Below, piece after piece: positions 51,139-59,578 of a stretch of 64,000 bases of DNA. A model generated the notes under the pieces. That model was not told where the DNA came from, did no database searches, and saw only the letters and a list, made by a program, of their open reading frames with translations. The stretch lies in NCBI GenBank assembly GCA_018228665.1, contig CP073692.1, positions 806,001-870,000 of the forward strand, in the 5' to 3' direction. Both the position numbers and the translations under genes were made by a program. Numbering within the stretch: the first letter of the stretch is position 1; each line of letters begins with the position of its first letter. This DNA comes from Faecalicatena sp. Marseille-Q4148 (GTDB taxonomy: Bacteria; Bacillota; Clostridia; Lachnospirales; Lachnospiraceae).

Positions 51139-51785
51139 AATGCTTTAATCGCCTCCACTACTTCCTCAATTGTCATATCGGAAGAATCTATGAAAACCGC
51201 GTCTTCTGCCTGGCAAAGCGGAGATACCTGGCGATTCATATCCTGATAATCCCGCTGTTCAATATCCTGCGCTACTTTCTCATAATCGCAGTCCTCGCCC
51301 TTCTCTAAAAGTTCCCGGTAGCGTCTTTTTGCTCTTGTTTCCACGCTGGCCGTCAAATATATTTTCACATCGGCATCCGGTAAGATTCTTGTTCCGATGT
51401 CACGTCCGTCCATGACCACATCCTCAGTTCTGGCAAGCTCTCTCTGCAGCGACAGCAGATGCTCACGCACTTCAGCGACAGCAGAGCTTTTAGAGGCCAT
51501 ATTTCCTACCATCTCTTCTCTAAGCCGGTCTGTAACATTCTGTCCGTTTAGATATACCTGCTGCATTCCATCTTCATAGGCAATCTTAATTTCTGCACCT
51601 GTACAGGCTTTGGCAATCGAATTACTATCTTCCGGGGCGATTCCGAGTTTTAAAAAATACAGCGCCATCGCCCGATACATTGCTCCGGTATCTACATAAA
51701 TAAATCCTTTTTCTTTCGCAACTTTTTTTGCTATTGTACTTTTACCGGCACCAGCCGGTCCATCTATTGCAATATTATATCCCAT
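51129..51785 (-). CDS. cmk: Cytidylate kinase
   Basis: A 218-residue (d)CMP kinase. The P-loop DGPAGAGKST is at residues 8-17, YVDTGAMYRA carries the NMP-binding Asp, and GRDIGTRILPDADVKIYL the conserved Arg/Asp pair. It overlaps ispH and follows the flavoprotein gene by 18 bases. cmk-ispH-rpsA adjacency is common in Firmicutes. Confidence 0.95.
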   Translation of the reverse strand: MGYNIAIDGPAGAGKSTIAKKVAKEKGFIYVDTGAMYRAMALYFLKLGIAPEDSNSIAKACTGAEIKIAYEDGMQQVYLNGQNVTDRLREEMVGNMASKSSAVAEVREHLLSLQRELARTEDVVMDGRDIGTRILPDADVKIYLTASVETRAKRRYRELLEKGEDCDYEKVAQDIEQRDYQDMNRQVSPLCQAEDAVFIDSSDMTIEEVVEAIKALCR

Positions 51786-51803
51786 CTAAACTCTGCCTCC
51801 GTA

Positions 51804-53048
51804 TTATTCTTCTGCGATTCCGGCGTTCATCCCCGCTGCATAAGCTGTTGACCATGCAATCTGAAGATTAAATCCTCCTGTCAGCGCATCCAGATCCAAA
51901 ACTTCTCCCGCAAAATAAACGCCCGGTACAATCTTGGACTCCATTGTCGCCGGATTGATTTCTTTTACGTTTACACCGCCTTTTGTAATAATTGCTTCAT
52001 TATAATCCCGCAAGCCGGTCAGTGTTGCCGGAAATGCTTTCATCAATTTTACAAATCTCTGGCGTTCTTCCTTTGAAATTTCATTTACTTTTTTATCCGG
52101 ATCGATTCCACTAAGTGAAATCATTACCGGAATCAATTTTGCCGGAAAGAGCTTGTGGACTGCATTTTTAAACTGTTTATTCCGATTCTCCTCAAAATCC
52201 CGAAGCACCCTCTGATCAAGCTGTTCTTCTGAAAGTGCGGGTTTGAGATCAATCTGAAGTTCCAATGATTGTTTTAAAAGCCTTTTTCCCACAATGCTGC
52301 TGGCACTTAACATCAGCGGTCCGCTTACTCCATAATGAGTGAACAGCATTTCTCCAAAATCACTGTACAGAACTTTTTTGCCATTCAAAATCTTTACTGC
52401 TACATTGCGAAGCGACAGTCCCTGAAGCTCATGCGTATAGACTTCCTCCGTCTCCATTGGAACAAGTGCCGGCATCAGCTCTGTTACCTTATGGCCCAGT
52501 TCCGCTGCAAACCGGTATCCATCTCCACGAGATCCTGTTGTCTGATAAGAAAATCCACCTGTTGTAATAATACAGGCATCTCCATGTATCTTTTCTCCCT
52601 TTTCAAGTATAACCGCGTCAAATCTTCCTTCTTTTGTAAGAATTTCTTTCACTTTTGTGTTCAGATGTATTTGCACTCCCTGAGTTTTCATCTCTTTTTG
52701 CAGCACCTGGATCACATCAGAAGAATGATCTGACACCGGAAAAACTCTGTCTCCGCGCTCAATTTTTGTCTTCAGCCCGATTTCTTCAAAGAAGCGAATG
52801 GTGTCCTCATTCGTATATCCATAAAAACTGCTGTACAAAAACTTAGCGTTGGATACAACCGACCGGAAAAGTACTTCCATATCGGCAGCATTCGTCAGAT
52901 TACAGCGTCCTTTTCCTGTAATAAATAGTTTTTTCCCAAGCTTTTCGTTCTGTTCATATAAGTGTACTTCCCGACCATTTCTTGCAGCAAAGATAGCCGC
53001 AAACATTCCGGCAGCTCCTCCGCCTATTATCAGCACTTTATTCTTCAT
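51804..53048 (-). CDS. HI0933-like FAD-dependent oxidoreductase (YhiN/BaiN family)
   Basis: A 414-residue flavoprotein. The FAD motif GGGAAGMFAAIF at the N-terminus, CNLTNA and the C-terminal GGFNLQIAWSTAYAAGMNAG with ATMESKIVPGVYFAGEVLDLD are typical of HI0933/BaiN-like proteins. Substrates of the group are not established; one member acts in bile acid metabolism, so no firm role is claimed here. Its start lies within the end of the RpiR gene (11-base overlap). Confidence 0.88.
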   Translation of the reverse strand: MKNKVLIIGGGAAGMFAAIFAARNGREVHLYEQNEKLGKKLFITGKGRCNLTNAADMEVLFRSVVSNAKFLYSSFYGYTNEDTIRFFEEIGLKTKIERGDRVFPVSDHSSDVIQVLQKEMKTQGVQIHLNTKVKEILTKEGRFDAVILEKGEKIHGDACIITTGGFSYQTTGSRGDGYRFAAELGHKVTELMPALVPMETEEVYTHELQGLSLRNVAVKILNGKKVLYSDFGEMLFTHYGVSGPLMLSASSIVGKRLLKQSLELQIDLKPALSEEQLDQRVLRDFEENRNKQFKNAVHKLFPAKLIPVMISLSGIDPDKKVNEISKEERQRFVKLMKAFPATLTGLRDYNEAIITKGGVNVKEINPATMESKIVPGVYFAGEVLDLDALTGGFNLQIAWSTAYAAGMNAGIAEE

Positions 53049-53952
53049 ATCCTAATTCCATCCTGTCATCTACCTGATTCAGTTCATCACCGCTGTATAC
53101 CTGATATTCATCCCAGATTTCTTCCAGCGTCTCCAACGTCTTTACAACTTCCTTTTGTTTCTTCATGCACAATGCTACAACAAGCGCATTGATCACACTA
53201 AGCGGCGCCACAAGCGAATCTACAATAGAAGCCATGTCGCTTCTTGCAATCAGATTACAGGAAGAATAAATAGTCATTGGCGAGTGCACACTGTCTGTCA
53301 GTGTGATCACCTTTGCTTTTCTATTGCTGGCAAATTCTAACGCCTTTAGTGTACGCATCGAATACCGCGGAAAACTAATGCCGATTACGACATCTTCCTC
53401 ACCAATCCGTATCATCTGTTCAAAGATCTCGCTGGAGCTGTTGGTATGAACCAGTGTAATATGGTCAAAGATCAGATTCAGGTAATAACTCAAGAAGTTA
53501 GCCAACGGCGCACAGCTGCGAATCCCGATAATATAAATCTTCCGCGCCTTTACAATCGTATCCACCGCTTCTTCAAAAGCCTTCTGATCCAGACTTCCTA
53601 TCGTCATCTTAATCTTCTCAATATCCGACTGCAATACAGACTCCAGAATCTCTGACTGACTGATACGCCCATAAGTTACTTCCATACGCTGAATGGAATT
53701 CAGTTTATGTCTTACAAGCTCTTCCAGCGCTCTTTGAAAACCCGGATATCCTTTATAACCAAGCTGAGTTGCAAAGCGCACAACCGTAGACTCACTTACT
53801 CCTACAACTTTTCCAAGTCTGGCTGCAGTCAAAAATACCGCCTTATCGTAATTCTGAACAATATAGTCTGCAAGCCGTTTCTGCCCTTTGCTCAGTTCTT
53901 TGTACTGTTCTTCTATTCTCCGCAATAATTCATTCTTATTGTTACTGCTCAT
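53038..53952 (-). CDS. RpiR/MurR-family transcriptional regulator
   Basis: A 304-residue regulator with an N-terminal helix-turn-helix (TAARLGKVVGVSESTVVRFATQLGYKGYPGF) and a C-terminal SIS sugar-phosphate-binding domain (IYIIGIRSCAPLANFLSYYL). RpiR proteins usually control sugar-catabolism genes; here it heads the flavoprotein-cmk-ispH-rpsA series with overlapping stop and start, so any effector would be coupled to that operon. A MurNAc-6P or ribose-type ligand is only a family-based guess. Confidence 0.9.
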   Translation of the reverse strand: MSSNNKNELLRRIEEQYKELSKGQKRLADYIVQNYDKAVFLTAARLGKVVGVSESTVVRFATQLGYKGYPGFQRALEELVRHKLNSIQRMEVTYGRISQSEILESVLQSDIEKIKMTIGSLDQKAFEEAVDTIVKARKIYIIGIRSCAPLANFLSYYLNLIFDHITLVHTNSSSEIFEQMIRIGEEDVVIGISFPRYSMRTLKALEFASNRKAKVITLTDSVHSPMTIYSSCNLIARSDMASIVDSLVAPLSVINALVVALCMKKQKEVVKTLETLEEIWDEYQVYSGDELNQVDDRMELGYEE

Positions 53953-54006
53953 ATTCTGACTCTTCCTTTTTTCTAAAATACCTCTTCTATATTAAATGTT
54001 TTTCAG

Positions 54007-54045
54007 AAAAAAAACAAGGAAGAAAACCAGAATCTCTGATTTTCT
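54007..54045 (-). terminator. Terminator of the decarboxylase operon
   Basis: On the minus strand AGAAAATCAGA pairs with TCTGGTTTTCT (one wobble), followed by TCC and a long T tract. It lies 19 bases after the oadA stop. Confidence 0.75.
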
Positions 54046-54063
54046 CCCCGATTATTTATTTCC

Positions 54064-55476
54064 TTATACCGGATAAGCACCGTTCTCTGTATCGGCAACT
54101 GTCTGATCTACTTTTGTCTGCTGAGCTTCCCGATATTTAAAATAGTCTGTTGCCACCTGCGGGAATAATGCATAAGACAATACGTCCTCATCCTGCTGTG
54201 ACCACTGTGCCATTTCTCCTCGCAGTGTGTCAAGTTCATCCGGAATCAGATCTGCCGGACGACATGTAATGACTTCTGCATCTCCAATACATTTCTTCTG
54301 TACTTCTTCGTTAAATGGCTTAACTGTTTTTCCGTATTTTCCGCTTAAAATATCTTTCGTTTCTTTTGTTGCCATTTTGTAACGTTCGCCCATCAATACG
54401 TTAAATACAGCCTGTGTACCGACAATCTGTGAAGATGGTGTTACAAGCGGCGGTTCTCCGAGATCTTTTCGCACTCTTGGAACCTCTTCTAACACTTCAT
54501 AATACTTATCTTCTGCACCCTGCTCTTTTAACTGTGATGTCAGGTTAGAAAGCATTCCGCCCGGAACCTGATACAGAAGTGTTTTAATATTAACTCCCAG
54601 ATTCTTTGGATTGAGAAGTCCGGATTCCAGAGCTTCGTCGCGGATCGGACGGAAATAGTCTGCAATTTCTGCAAGCAATTTCTGATCCAGTCCTGTATCG
54701 TACGGCGTTCCCTTAAATGTCTCTACCATAACTTCTGTCGCCGGCTGAGACGTTCCCATTGCAAACGGTGAGATTGCAGTATCGATCACATCAACTCCGG
54801 CTTCTACTGCCTTCAAATAAGTCATAGACGCAACGCCTGATGTGTAATGTGTATGAAGCTGAATCGGAAGTGTTGTTGCTTCTTTCATCGCCTGTACCAG
54901 TTCTGTTGCTTTATACGGCACAAGAAGTCCTGCCATATCTTTAATACAGATTGATGTAGCTCCCATATCTTCAATTCTTTTCGCAATATCGATCCAGTAT
55001 TCCAGTGTATAAGCATCTCCCAGTGTATAAGAAAGCGCAACCTGTGCATCTGCTTTTTCTGACACTGCTGCTGTTACCGCTGTCTGAAGGTTGCGAAGGT
55101 CATTCAGACAATCAAAAATACGAATAATATCAATTCCATTTGCAACAGATTTCTTCACGAAATATTCTACTACATCATCAGCATACGGGCGATATCCGAG
55201 AATATTCTGCCCACGGAACAGCATCTGAAGTTTTGTGTTTTTAAATCCGGCACGGAATTTACGAAGTCTGTCCCACGGATCTTCTTTCAAAAATCTGAGA
55301 GAAGCGTCAAATGTGGCTCCACCCCAACATTCGACAGAATGATATCCGACCTGATCCATTTTATCAATGATCGGAAGCATCTGTTCTGTTGTCATACGTG
55401 TCGCAATCAAAGACTGATGTGCATCACGCAGAATTGTTTCAGTTATTTTAATTGGTTTTTTTACCATTTCTGCCAT
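54064..55476 (-). CDS. oadA: Oxaloacetate/pyruvate-type carboxyltransferase subunit (OadA-like, no biotin domain)
   Basis: A 470-residue carboxyltransferase of the pyruvate carboxylase C-terminal/OadA type. RDAHQSLIATRM, the metal-binding LHTHYTSGV (His-x-His) and the Lys/Thr region of AISPFAMGTSQP are the family marks. It ends at residue 470 without a biotinyl domain, the biotin carrier being the separate gene at 56706. Such subunits move CO2 between biotin and a 2-oxoacid. It is last in the operon with mmdA-like, oadG, carrier and oadB genes. Confidence 0.93.
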   Translation of the reverse strand: MAEMVKKPIKITETILRDAHQSLIATRMTTEQMLPIIDKMDQVGYHSVECWGGATFDASLRFLKEDPWDRLRKFRAGFKNTKLQMLFRGQNILGYRPYADDVVEYFVKKSVANGIDIIRIFDCLNDLRNLQTAVTAAVSEKADAQVALSYTLGDAYTLEYWIDIAKRIEDMGATSICIKDMAGLLVPYKATELVQAMKEATTLPIQLHTHYTSGVASMTYLKAVEAGVDVIDTAISPFAMGTSQPATEVMVETFKGTPYDTGLDQKLLAEIADYFRPIRDEALESGLLNPKNLGVNIKTLLYQVPGGMLSNLTSQLKEQGAEDKYYEVLEEVPRVRKDLGEPPLVTPSSQIVGTQAVFNVLMGERYKMATKETKDILSGKYGKTVKPFNEEVQKKCIGDAEVITCRPADLIPDELDTLRGEMAQWSQQDEDVLSYALFPQVATDYFKYREAQQTKVDQTVADTENGAYPV

Positions 55477-55517
55477 TGTGTGTTCCTCCTATTTCCTGGA
55501 CAATTATGCCCTGTCTC

Positions 55518-56666
55518 CTATACCCCGAAAATCGCCATAAAAGTTCCGGCGGCAACCGCTGTTCCGATTACGCCGGCTACATTCGGTCCCATTGCATGCA
55601 TCAACAGGAAGTTCGTCGGATCAGCTTCTGCACCAACTTTCTGTGATACACGCGCTGCCATCGGTACTGCAGATACTCCGGCAGAACCAATCAGCGGATT
55701 GACTTTTCCGTGAGTTGCATAACACATAATCTTACCAAAAATAACACCGGATGCCGTTCCGAATGCAAATGCAATCAAACCAAGCGCCACAATTTTTAAT
55801 GTAGTCCAGTTCAGGAATGCTTCTGCACTTGTTGTAGCGCCAACAGACGTTCCAAGTAAAATAACAACAATATACATCATTGCATTTGAGGCAGTCTCTG
55901 TCAGCTGTCTTACAACGCCACATTCTTTAAACAGGTTTCCGAGCATCAGCATACCAACAAGCGGAGCCGTTGTCGGAAGAATCAGGCAGACAACGATTGT
56001 AACGATGATCGGGAACAGAATTCTTTCCAGTTTTGATACCGGACGGAGCTGTTCCATTTTAATCTTTCGCTCTTTTTCTGTTGTCAGAAGCTTCATGATC
56101 GGCGGCTGAATAATCGGCACAAGCGACATATAAGAATACGCTGCCACAGCAATCGGTCCCAGAAGTCCTGTCTGCTGCAGTTTGCTTGCAAGGAAAATAG
56201 ATGTTGGTCCGTCAGCACCGCCAATGATAGAGATGGCAGCTGCTGCTTTATCTGAGAATCCCATTGCCATAGCGCCAAGATATGCTGCGAAAATACCAAA
56301 CTGTGCAGCAGCTCCAAGAAGGAAGCTGGCCGGATTTGCAATCAGAGGACCGAAATCAGTCATAGCCCCGACTCCCATGAAAATCAGGGATGGAAGAATT
56401 GCCCATTCATCCAGTTTGAAGAAATAATATAATAATCCACCTGTTCCGTTCGCTGCATCTTCAGCATGGAGCATAATATCCGGATAGATATTAACAAGCA
56501 GCATACCAAATGCGATCGGAATCAGAAGTAACGGTTCGAACCCATGCTTTATCGCCAGATACAGGAAACCGCATGCAACTGCAATCATCAAAAAGTTTCC
56601 CCATGTCAAATTGAAGAAGGCAGTCTGATGAACGAGGTTTCCCAGGGTCGTTGTAATATATTCCAT
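55518..56666 (-). CDS. oadB: Sodium-pumping decarboxylase beta subunit (OadB/GcdB/MmdB)
   Basis: A 382-residue membrane protein with about 11-12 helices. GGADGPTSIFLASKL contains the Asp of the ion site, and the second motif GNLFKECGVVRQL and SAGVSAVPMAARVSQ are hallmarks of the family. It decarboxylates carboxybiotin and uses the energy to pump Na+. AGGAGG precedes the ATG. Confidence 0.96.
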   Translation of the reverse strand: MEYITTTLGNLVHQTAFFNLTWGNFLMIAVACGFLYLAIKHGFEPLLLIPIAFGMLLVNIYPDIMLHAEDAANGTGGLLYYFFKLDEWAILPSLIFMGVGAMTDFGPLIANPASFLLGAAAQFGIFAAYLGAMAMGFSDKAAAAISIIGGADGPTSIFLASKLQQTGLLGPIAVAAYSYMSLVPIIQPPIMKLLTTEKERKIKMEQLRPVSKLERILFPIIVTIVVCLILPTTAPLVGMLMLGNLFKECGVVRQLTETASNAMMYIVVILLGTSVGATTSAEAFLNWTTLKIVALGLIAFAFGTASGVIFGKIMCYATHGKVNPLIGSAGVSAVPMAARVSQKVGAEADPTNFLLMHAMGPNVAGVIGTAVAAGTFMAIFGV

Positions 56667-56705
56667 GTTTAAACCTCCTGTAACATCCGAAGATGAGCTA
56701 ATTGT

Positions 56706-57074
56706 TTAGTTTAATGTAGCAAGAACTGCTCCTGATTCAATTGCATCACCGACAGCTACATTAATGCTTGCAACTGTTCCATCTTCCGGTGCTACAACCG
56801 GGATTTCCATTTTCATTGCTTCAATGACAACAACCGTATCTCCGCTTTTCACTGTCTGACCAACAGATGCCTCAATCTTAAATACTTTTCCTGCCGCACC
56901 TGCTTTTACTTCTACACTTCCTGCTGCCGGTTTCGCTGCTGCCTTTGCCGGTGCTGCTTTTGGTGCTGCAACAGGTGCTGCCGCCGGTCTTGCAGCCGGT
57001 GCAGTGCCATTAGCCACTTCTTCTACTGTAACATCATATACATTTCCATTTACTGTAATTGTATAGCTTTTCAT
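56706..57074 (-). CDS. Biotin carrier protein (biotinyl-lipoyl domain)
   Basis: A 122-residue carrier. The first 20 residues begin MKSYTITVNGNVYDVTVEEV; a Pro/Ala-rich linker spans about 24-52, and the lipoyl-type domain contains EAMKME with Lys88, the biotinylation site, and DGTVASINVAVGDAIESG. A biotin ligase must act in trans; none is in the window. It shuttles carboxyl groups between the two carboxyltransferases and OadB. Confidence 0.95.
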   Translation of the reverse strand: MKSYTITVNGNVYDVTVEEVANGTAPAARPAAAPVAAPKAAPAKAAAKPAAGSVEVKAGAAGKVFKIEASVGQTVKSGDTVVVIEAMKMEIPVVAPEDGTVASINVAVGDAIESGAVLATLN

Positions 57075-57095
57075 ATTGATTTCCTCCTAAAACGC

Positions 57096-57866
57096 CTATG
57101 CATTCCATTTTCCTGGTTTTCTTCTTTTTTTAATCGATCTTACAACAAATCCATCTGAGGATGTTCCCTCTGCTGCAGCAATTGCTGCAGTAATCACAGC
57201 CACAAGTTCCAGATCATCTGTTTCATCTGCGATCTCAGTTTCCTCAACAACAACCGGCGCTGCTTCTGACGGCTCTTCTTTTTTCTTTCCGGAAAATTTC
57301 TCCGCAATTACCGGAATATATTTCATAAGAGAAATCAGCCATGCCATAAAGATTAACACAACAAATACAGTTCCCATTCCAAGCACTGTATTCAATCCTG
57401 CCTTTGTCAGGATCTCTCCTGTTGTATATTCTGCACTCACGGTAAGAGATTCCAGCTTTGACTCTTCATCAAAAGCAAACTCCATAACTGCATCACGGTT
57501 CTCAAAAGATGCATTTGCTTTTAAAATTGCTCCGTCACTTTTCACTTCCATAGAATAGTCGCCATGATCAGCATATGTTCCACATTCTTTAATGGCTGCC
57601 TGCCAGGCATCCATTGCCGCAAGAAATGCATCACTTTCTAATGGAACCCCTGTGTTCATCAGAGTATAATTCAACGCATATTCAGATGTACTGTGAAACG
57701 CCTCGAACTGTTCTTCCGTCATCTGTGAGAAATTCGAAATCAAAAAGTCTGATACCTGTGCCAGCGCTTCCTGATTGTACTCTGCAGTTTCTTTCTGTCC
57801 GGAACATGCTGAAAGGCCGAGTACAAATACAAGCATACAGACAAGAATACTTAATTTCTTTTTCAA
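57096..57866 (-). CDS. OadG-family protein with lipoprotein-like external domain
   Basis: A 256-residue protein. A signal peptide with lipobox LSAC (Cys21) is followed by an about 135-residue external, acidic domain, one transmembrane helix at about 160-182 (LGMGTVFVVLIFMAWLISLM), and a charged tail ending RSIKKRRKPGKW. The helix and tail match OadG gamma subunits; the N-terminal domain is extra. Gamma/OadG subunits anchor the complex and bind Zn. The start is TTG with GAGGTG upstream. Confidence 0.8.
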   Translation of the reverse strand: MKKKLSILVCMLVFVLGLSACSGQKETAEYNQEALAQVSDFLISNFSQMTEEQFEAFHSTSEYALNYTLMNTGVPLESDAFLAAMDAWQAAIKECGTYADHGDYSMEVKSDGAILKANASFENRDAVMEFAFDEESKLESLTVSAEYTTGEILTKAGLNTVLGMGTVFVVLIFMAWLISLMKYIPVIAEKFSGKKKEEPSEAAPVVVEETEIADETDDLELVAVITAAIAAAEGTSSDGFVVRSIKKRRKPGKWNA

Positions 57867-57880
57867 TTTGGTTCACCTCA

Positions 57881-59317
57881 CTATACTGTTCCGTGTTTTT
57901 TTACCGGACGGTCTTCCCTTTTCGTAAATAACATCTCAAATGCACCGATCAGATATTTTCTTGTATCTGCCGGTTCAATGATGGTATCTACATAGCCTCT
58001 TCTGGCGGCAGCAGCCGGACTTGTCTGAAGCGCTTCATACTCTTTTGCCTTTTTTGCAATCACTTCAGCAGCTTCATCCGCATACATAATCTTTGCTGCC
58101 AGTTTTGCATCCATCATACCGATTTCTGCTTCCGGCCATGCATAAACCATATCTGCACCAATCGATTTACTGTTCATTGCAACATAAGCGCTTCCGTAAG
58201 CCTTTCCTGTTACAACAGTTACTTTCGGAACAGTTGCATTTGCAAACGCATATGTGAGGCGTCCCGTCTCTCTTGCAATATTATTTTCAGAACACTTACA
58301 TGCCTTAAATCCGTTTACATTTACAAATGTCACAACCGGAAGATTGAAAGCGTCACAGAAATTCACAAAGTCTGCCGCTTTTCTGCAGCCACGGGCAGAT
58401 AATGCACAATCAAATGTCTCTGCGGCGTTTCCTTCTTCATCATAACGTGTTGTACGGTTTGCCACTGCACCAACAGTCATTCCATTTAAACGGATCAGCC
58501 CTGTTACCATATCTTTTGCAAAGTTTCTCTTTGCTTCAAAGAAAATCCCATTATCAGAAATCATTGAAAGCATAATTGCCGGATCTTCAACTGCATTTTC
58601 CAATTCTTCGCAGCGTCTGTTTAAATCATCCAGACATTCATCATAAGAATCATTGTCCTCGTTATTTCCAGGAATCATGCTGATCAGTTCGCGGATGTTC
58701 TCAATAATCTCTTCCTCGGTTCCAACAAAATCGACAAGACCTGTCTCTTTCTCCTGATAAGAAGCAGATGCCGTATCACATTTTGCTTCTGTATTTCCCG
58801 GAATTGCATTTGGTGAGTTCACAAACAAACGTCCTTTTTCTTCGATAAAAGTAAAATCTGTCAATGCCGGAACAACTGCAAGTCCTCCTCCGCATGTACC
58901 AAACACAGCAGTAATCTGCGGAATCACACCAGAAGCCATTGCCTGTTTCAAATATAATTCTCCAAATCCGTTAAGCGCATCTGTCGCTTCCTGCAGCCGC
59001 AGTCCTGCACAGTCCACAAAACCTACTACCGGTGCCCCCATCTTCATTGCCATATCATAAATATGTGCGATTTTCTTTGCATGCATTTCACCGATGGAAC
59101 CATTCATCACTTCTGTATCCTGGCTGTAAACATAAACCAGATTTCCATCGATCACTCCATATCCGGTAATCACGCCGTCAGCCGGAGTGTCCTTTGCCTG
59201 TACGTTGAAATCTGTTGTTCTGGCAGTGATCTCTCTACCGATTTCAACAAAACTTCCTTCATCGAGCAATGCTGTGATTCGCTTGCCTGCGAAGTTTTCT
59301 GCTGTTCTGTTATTCAT
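57881..59317 (-). CDS. mmdA: Acyl-CoA carboxyltransferase subunit (MmdA-like)
   Basis: A 478-residue carboxyltransferase of the propionyl/methylmalonyl-CoA or glutaconyl-CoA type, working on CoA thioesters. FGTCGGGLAVVPAL and GKAYGSAYVAMNSKSIGAD mark the two crotonase-like halves, with the KTxYADEAAEVI and ARRGYVDTI C-terminus. Its start (ATG 59317) has GGAGG 8 bases upstream. First gene of a five-gene operon that also encodes a 2-oxoacid-type carboxyltransferase (OadA-like), which is why the true substrate pair is open: oxaloacetate, pyruvate, methylmalonyl-CoA or malonyl-CoA. Confidence 0.93.
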   Translation of the reverse strand: MNNRTAENFAGKRITALLDEGSFVEIGREITARTTDFNVQAKDTPADGVITGYGVIDGNLVYVYSQDTEVMNGSIGEMHAKKIAHIYDMAMKMGAPVVGFVDCAGLRLQEATDALNGFGELYLKQAMASGVIPQITAVFGTCGGGLAVVPALTDFTFIEEKGRLFVNSPNAIPGNTEAKCDTASASYQEKETGLVDFVGTEEEIIENIRELISMIPGNNEDNDSYDECLDDLNRRCEELENAVEDPAIMLSMISDNGIFFEAKRNFAKDMVTGLIRLNGMTVGAVANRTTRYDEEGNAAETFDCALSARGCRKAADFVNFCDAFNLPVVTFVNVNGFKACKCSENNIARETGRLTYAFANATVPKVTVVTGKAYGSAYVAMNSKSIGADMVYAWPEAEIGMMDAKLAAKIMYADEAAEVIAKKAKEYEALQTSPAAAARRGYVDTIIEPADTRKYLIGAFEMLFTKREDRPVKKHGTV

Positions 59318-59372
59318 AGCCCAGTCCTCCATTTTCCTATTTCCAAATTCTTTTCAAATTCTGCCGAGTATC

Positions 59373-59401
59373 ATTATACGGTGTTTTTCCTTAAAGTGCA
59401 A
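59373..59401 (-). promoter_or_regulatory. Promoter of the decarboxylase operon
   Basis: On the minus strand TTGCAC (59396-59401) and TATAAT (59373-59378) are separated by 17 bases, about 55 bases before the mmdA-like start. The remaining gap to 59578 contains no other gene. Confidence 0.7.
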
Positions 59402-59578
59402 TTGTTTTTGTTATTTTTTTGTCATTTTCACTTTTCCTGCCGCAAATGGATTCAGAAATTATGCTCTGTCCATTTTCTTCTAAAAATTTTTCTTTCGAAA
59501 ATCAGATTTACTATATCTCTTTTTTTTAGACTGTGGTACAATACATTTGTAATATGTTTTATACAGGAGGAAACGAAA

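Noticed and set aside
59063..59578. N-terminal extension of the M24 aminopeptidase frame (172 codons)
   Set aside because: It is antisense to the mmdA-like gene and its promoter, has no conserved sequence, and AGGAGG lies before the ATG at 59579.
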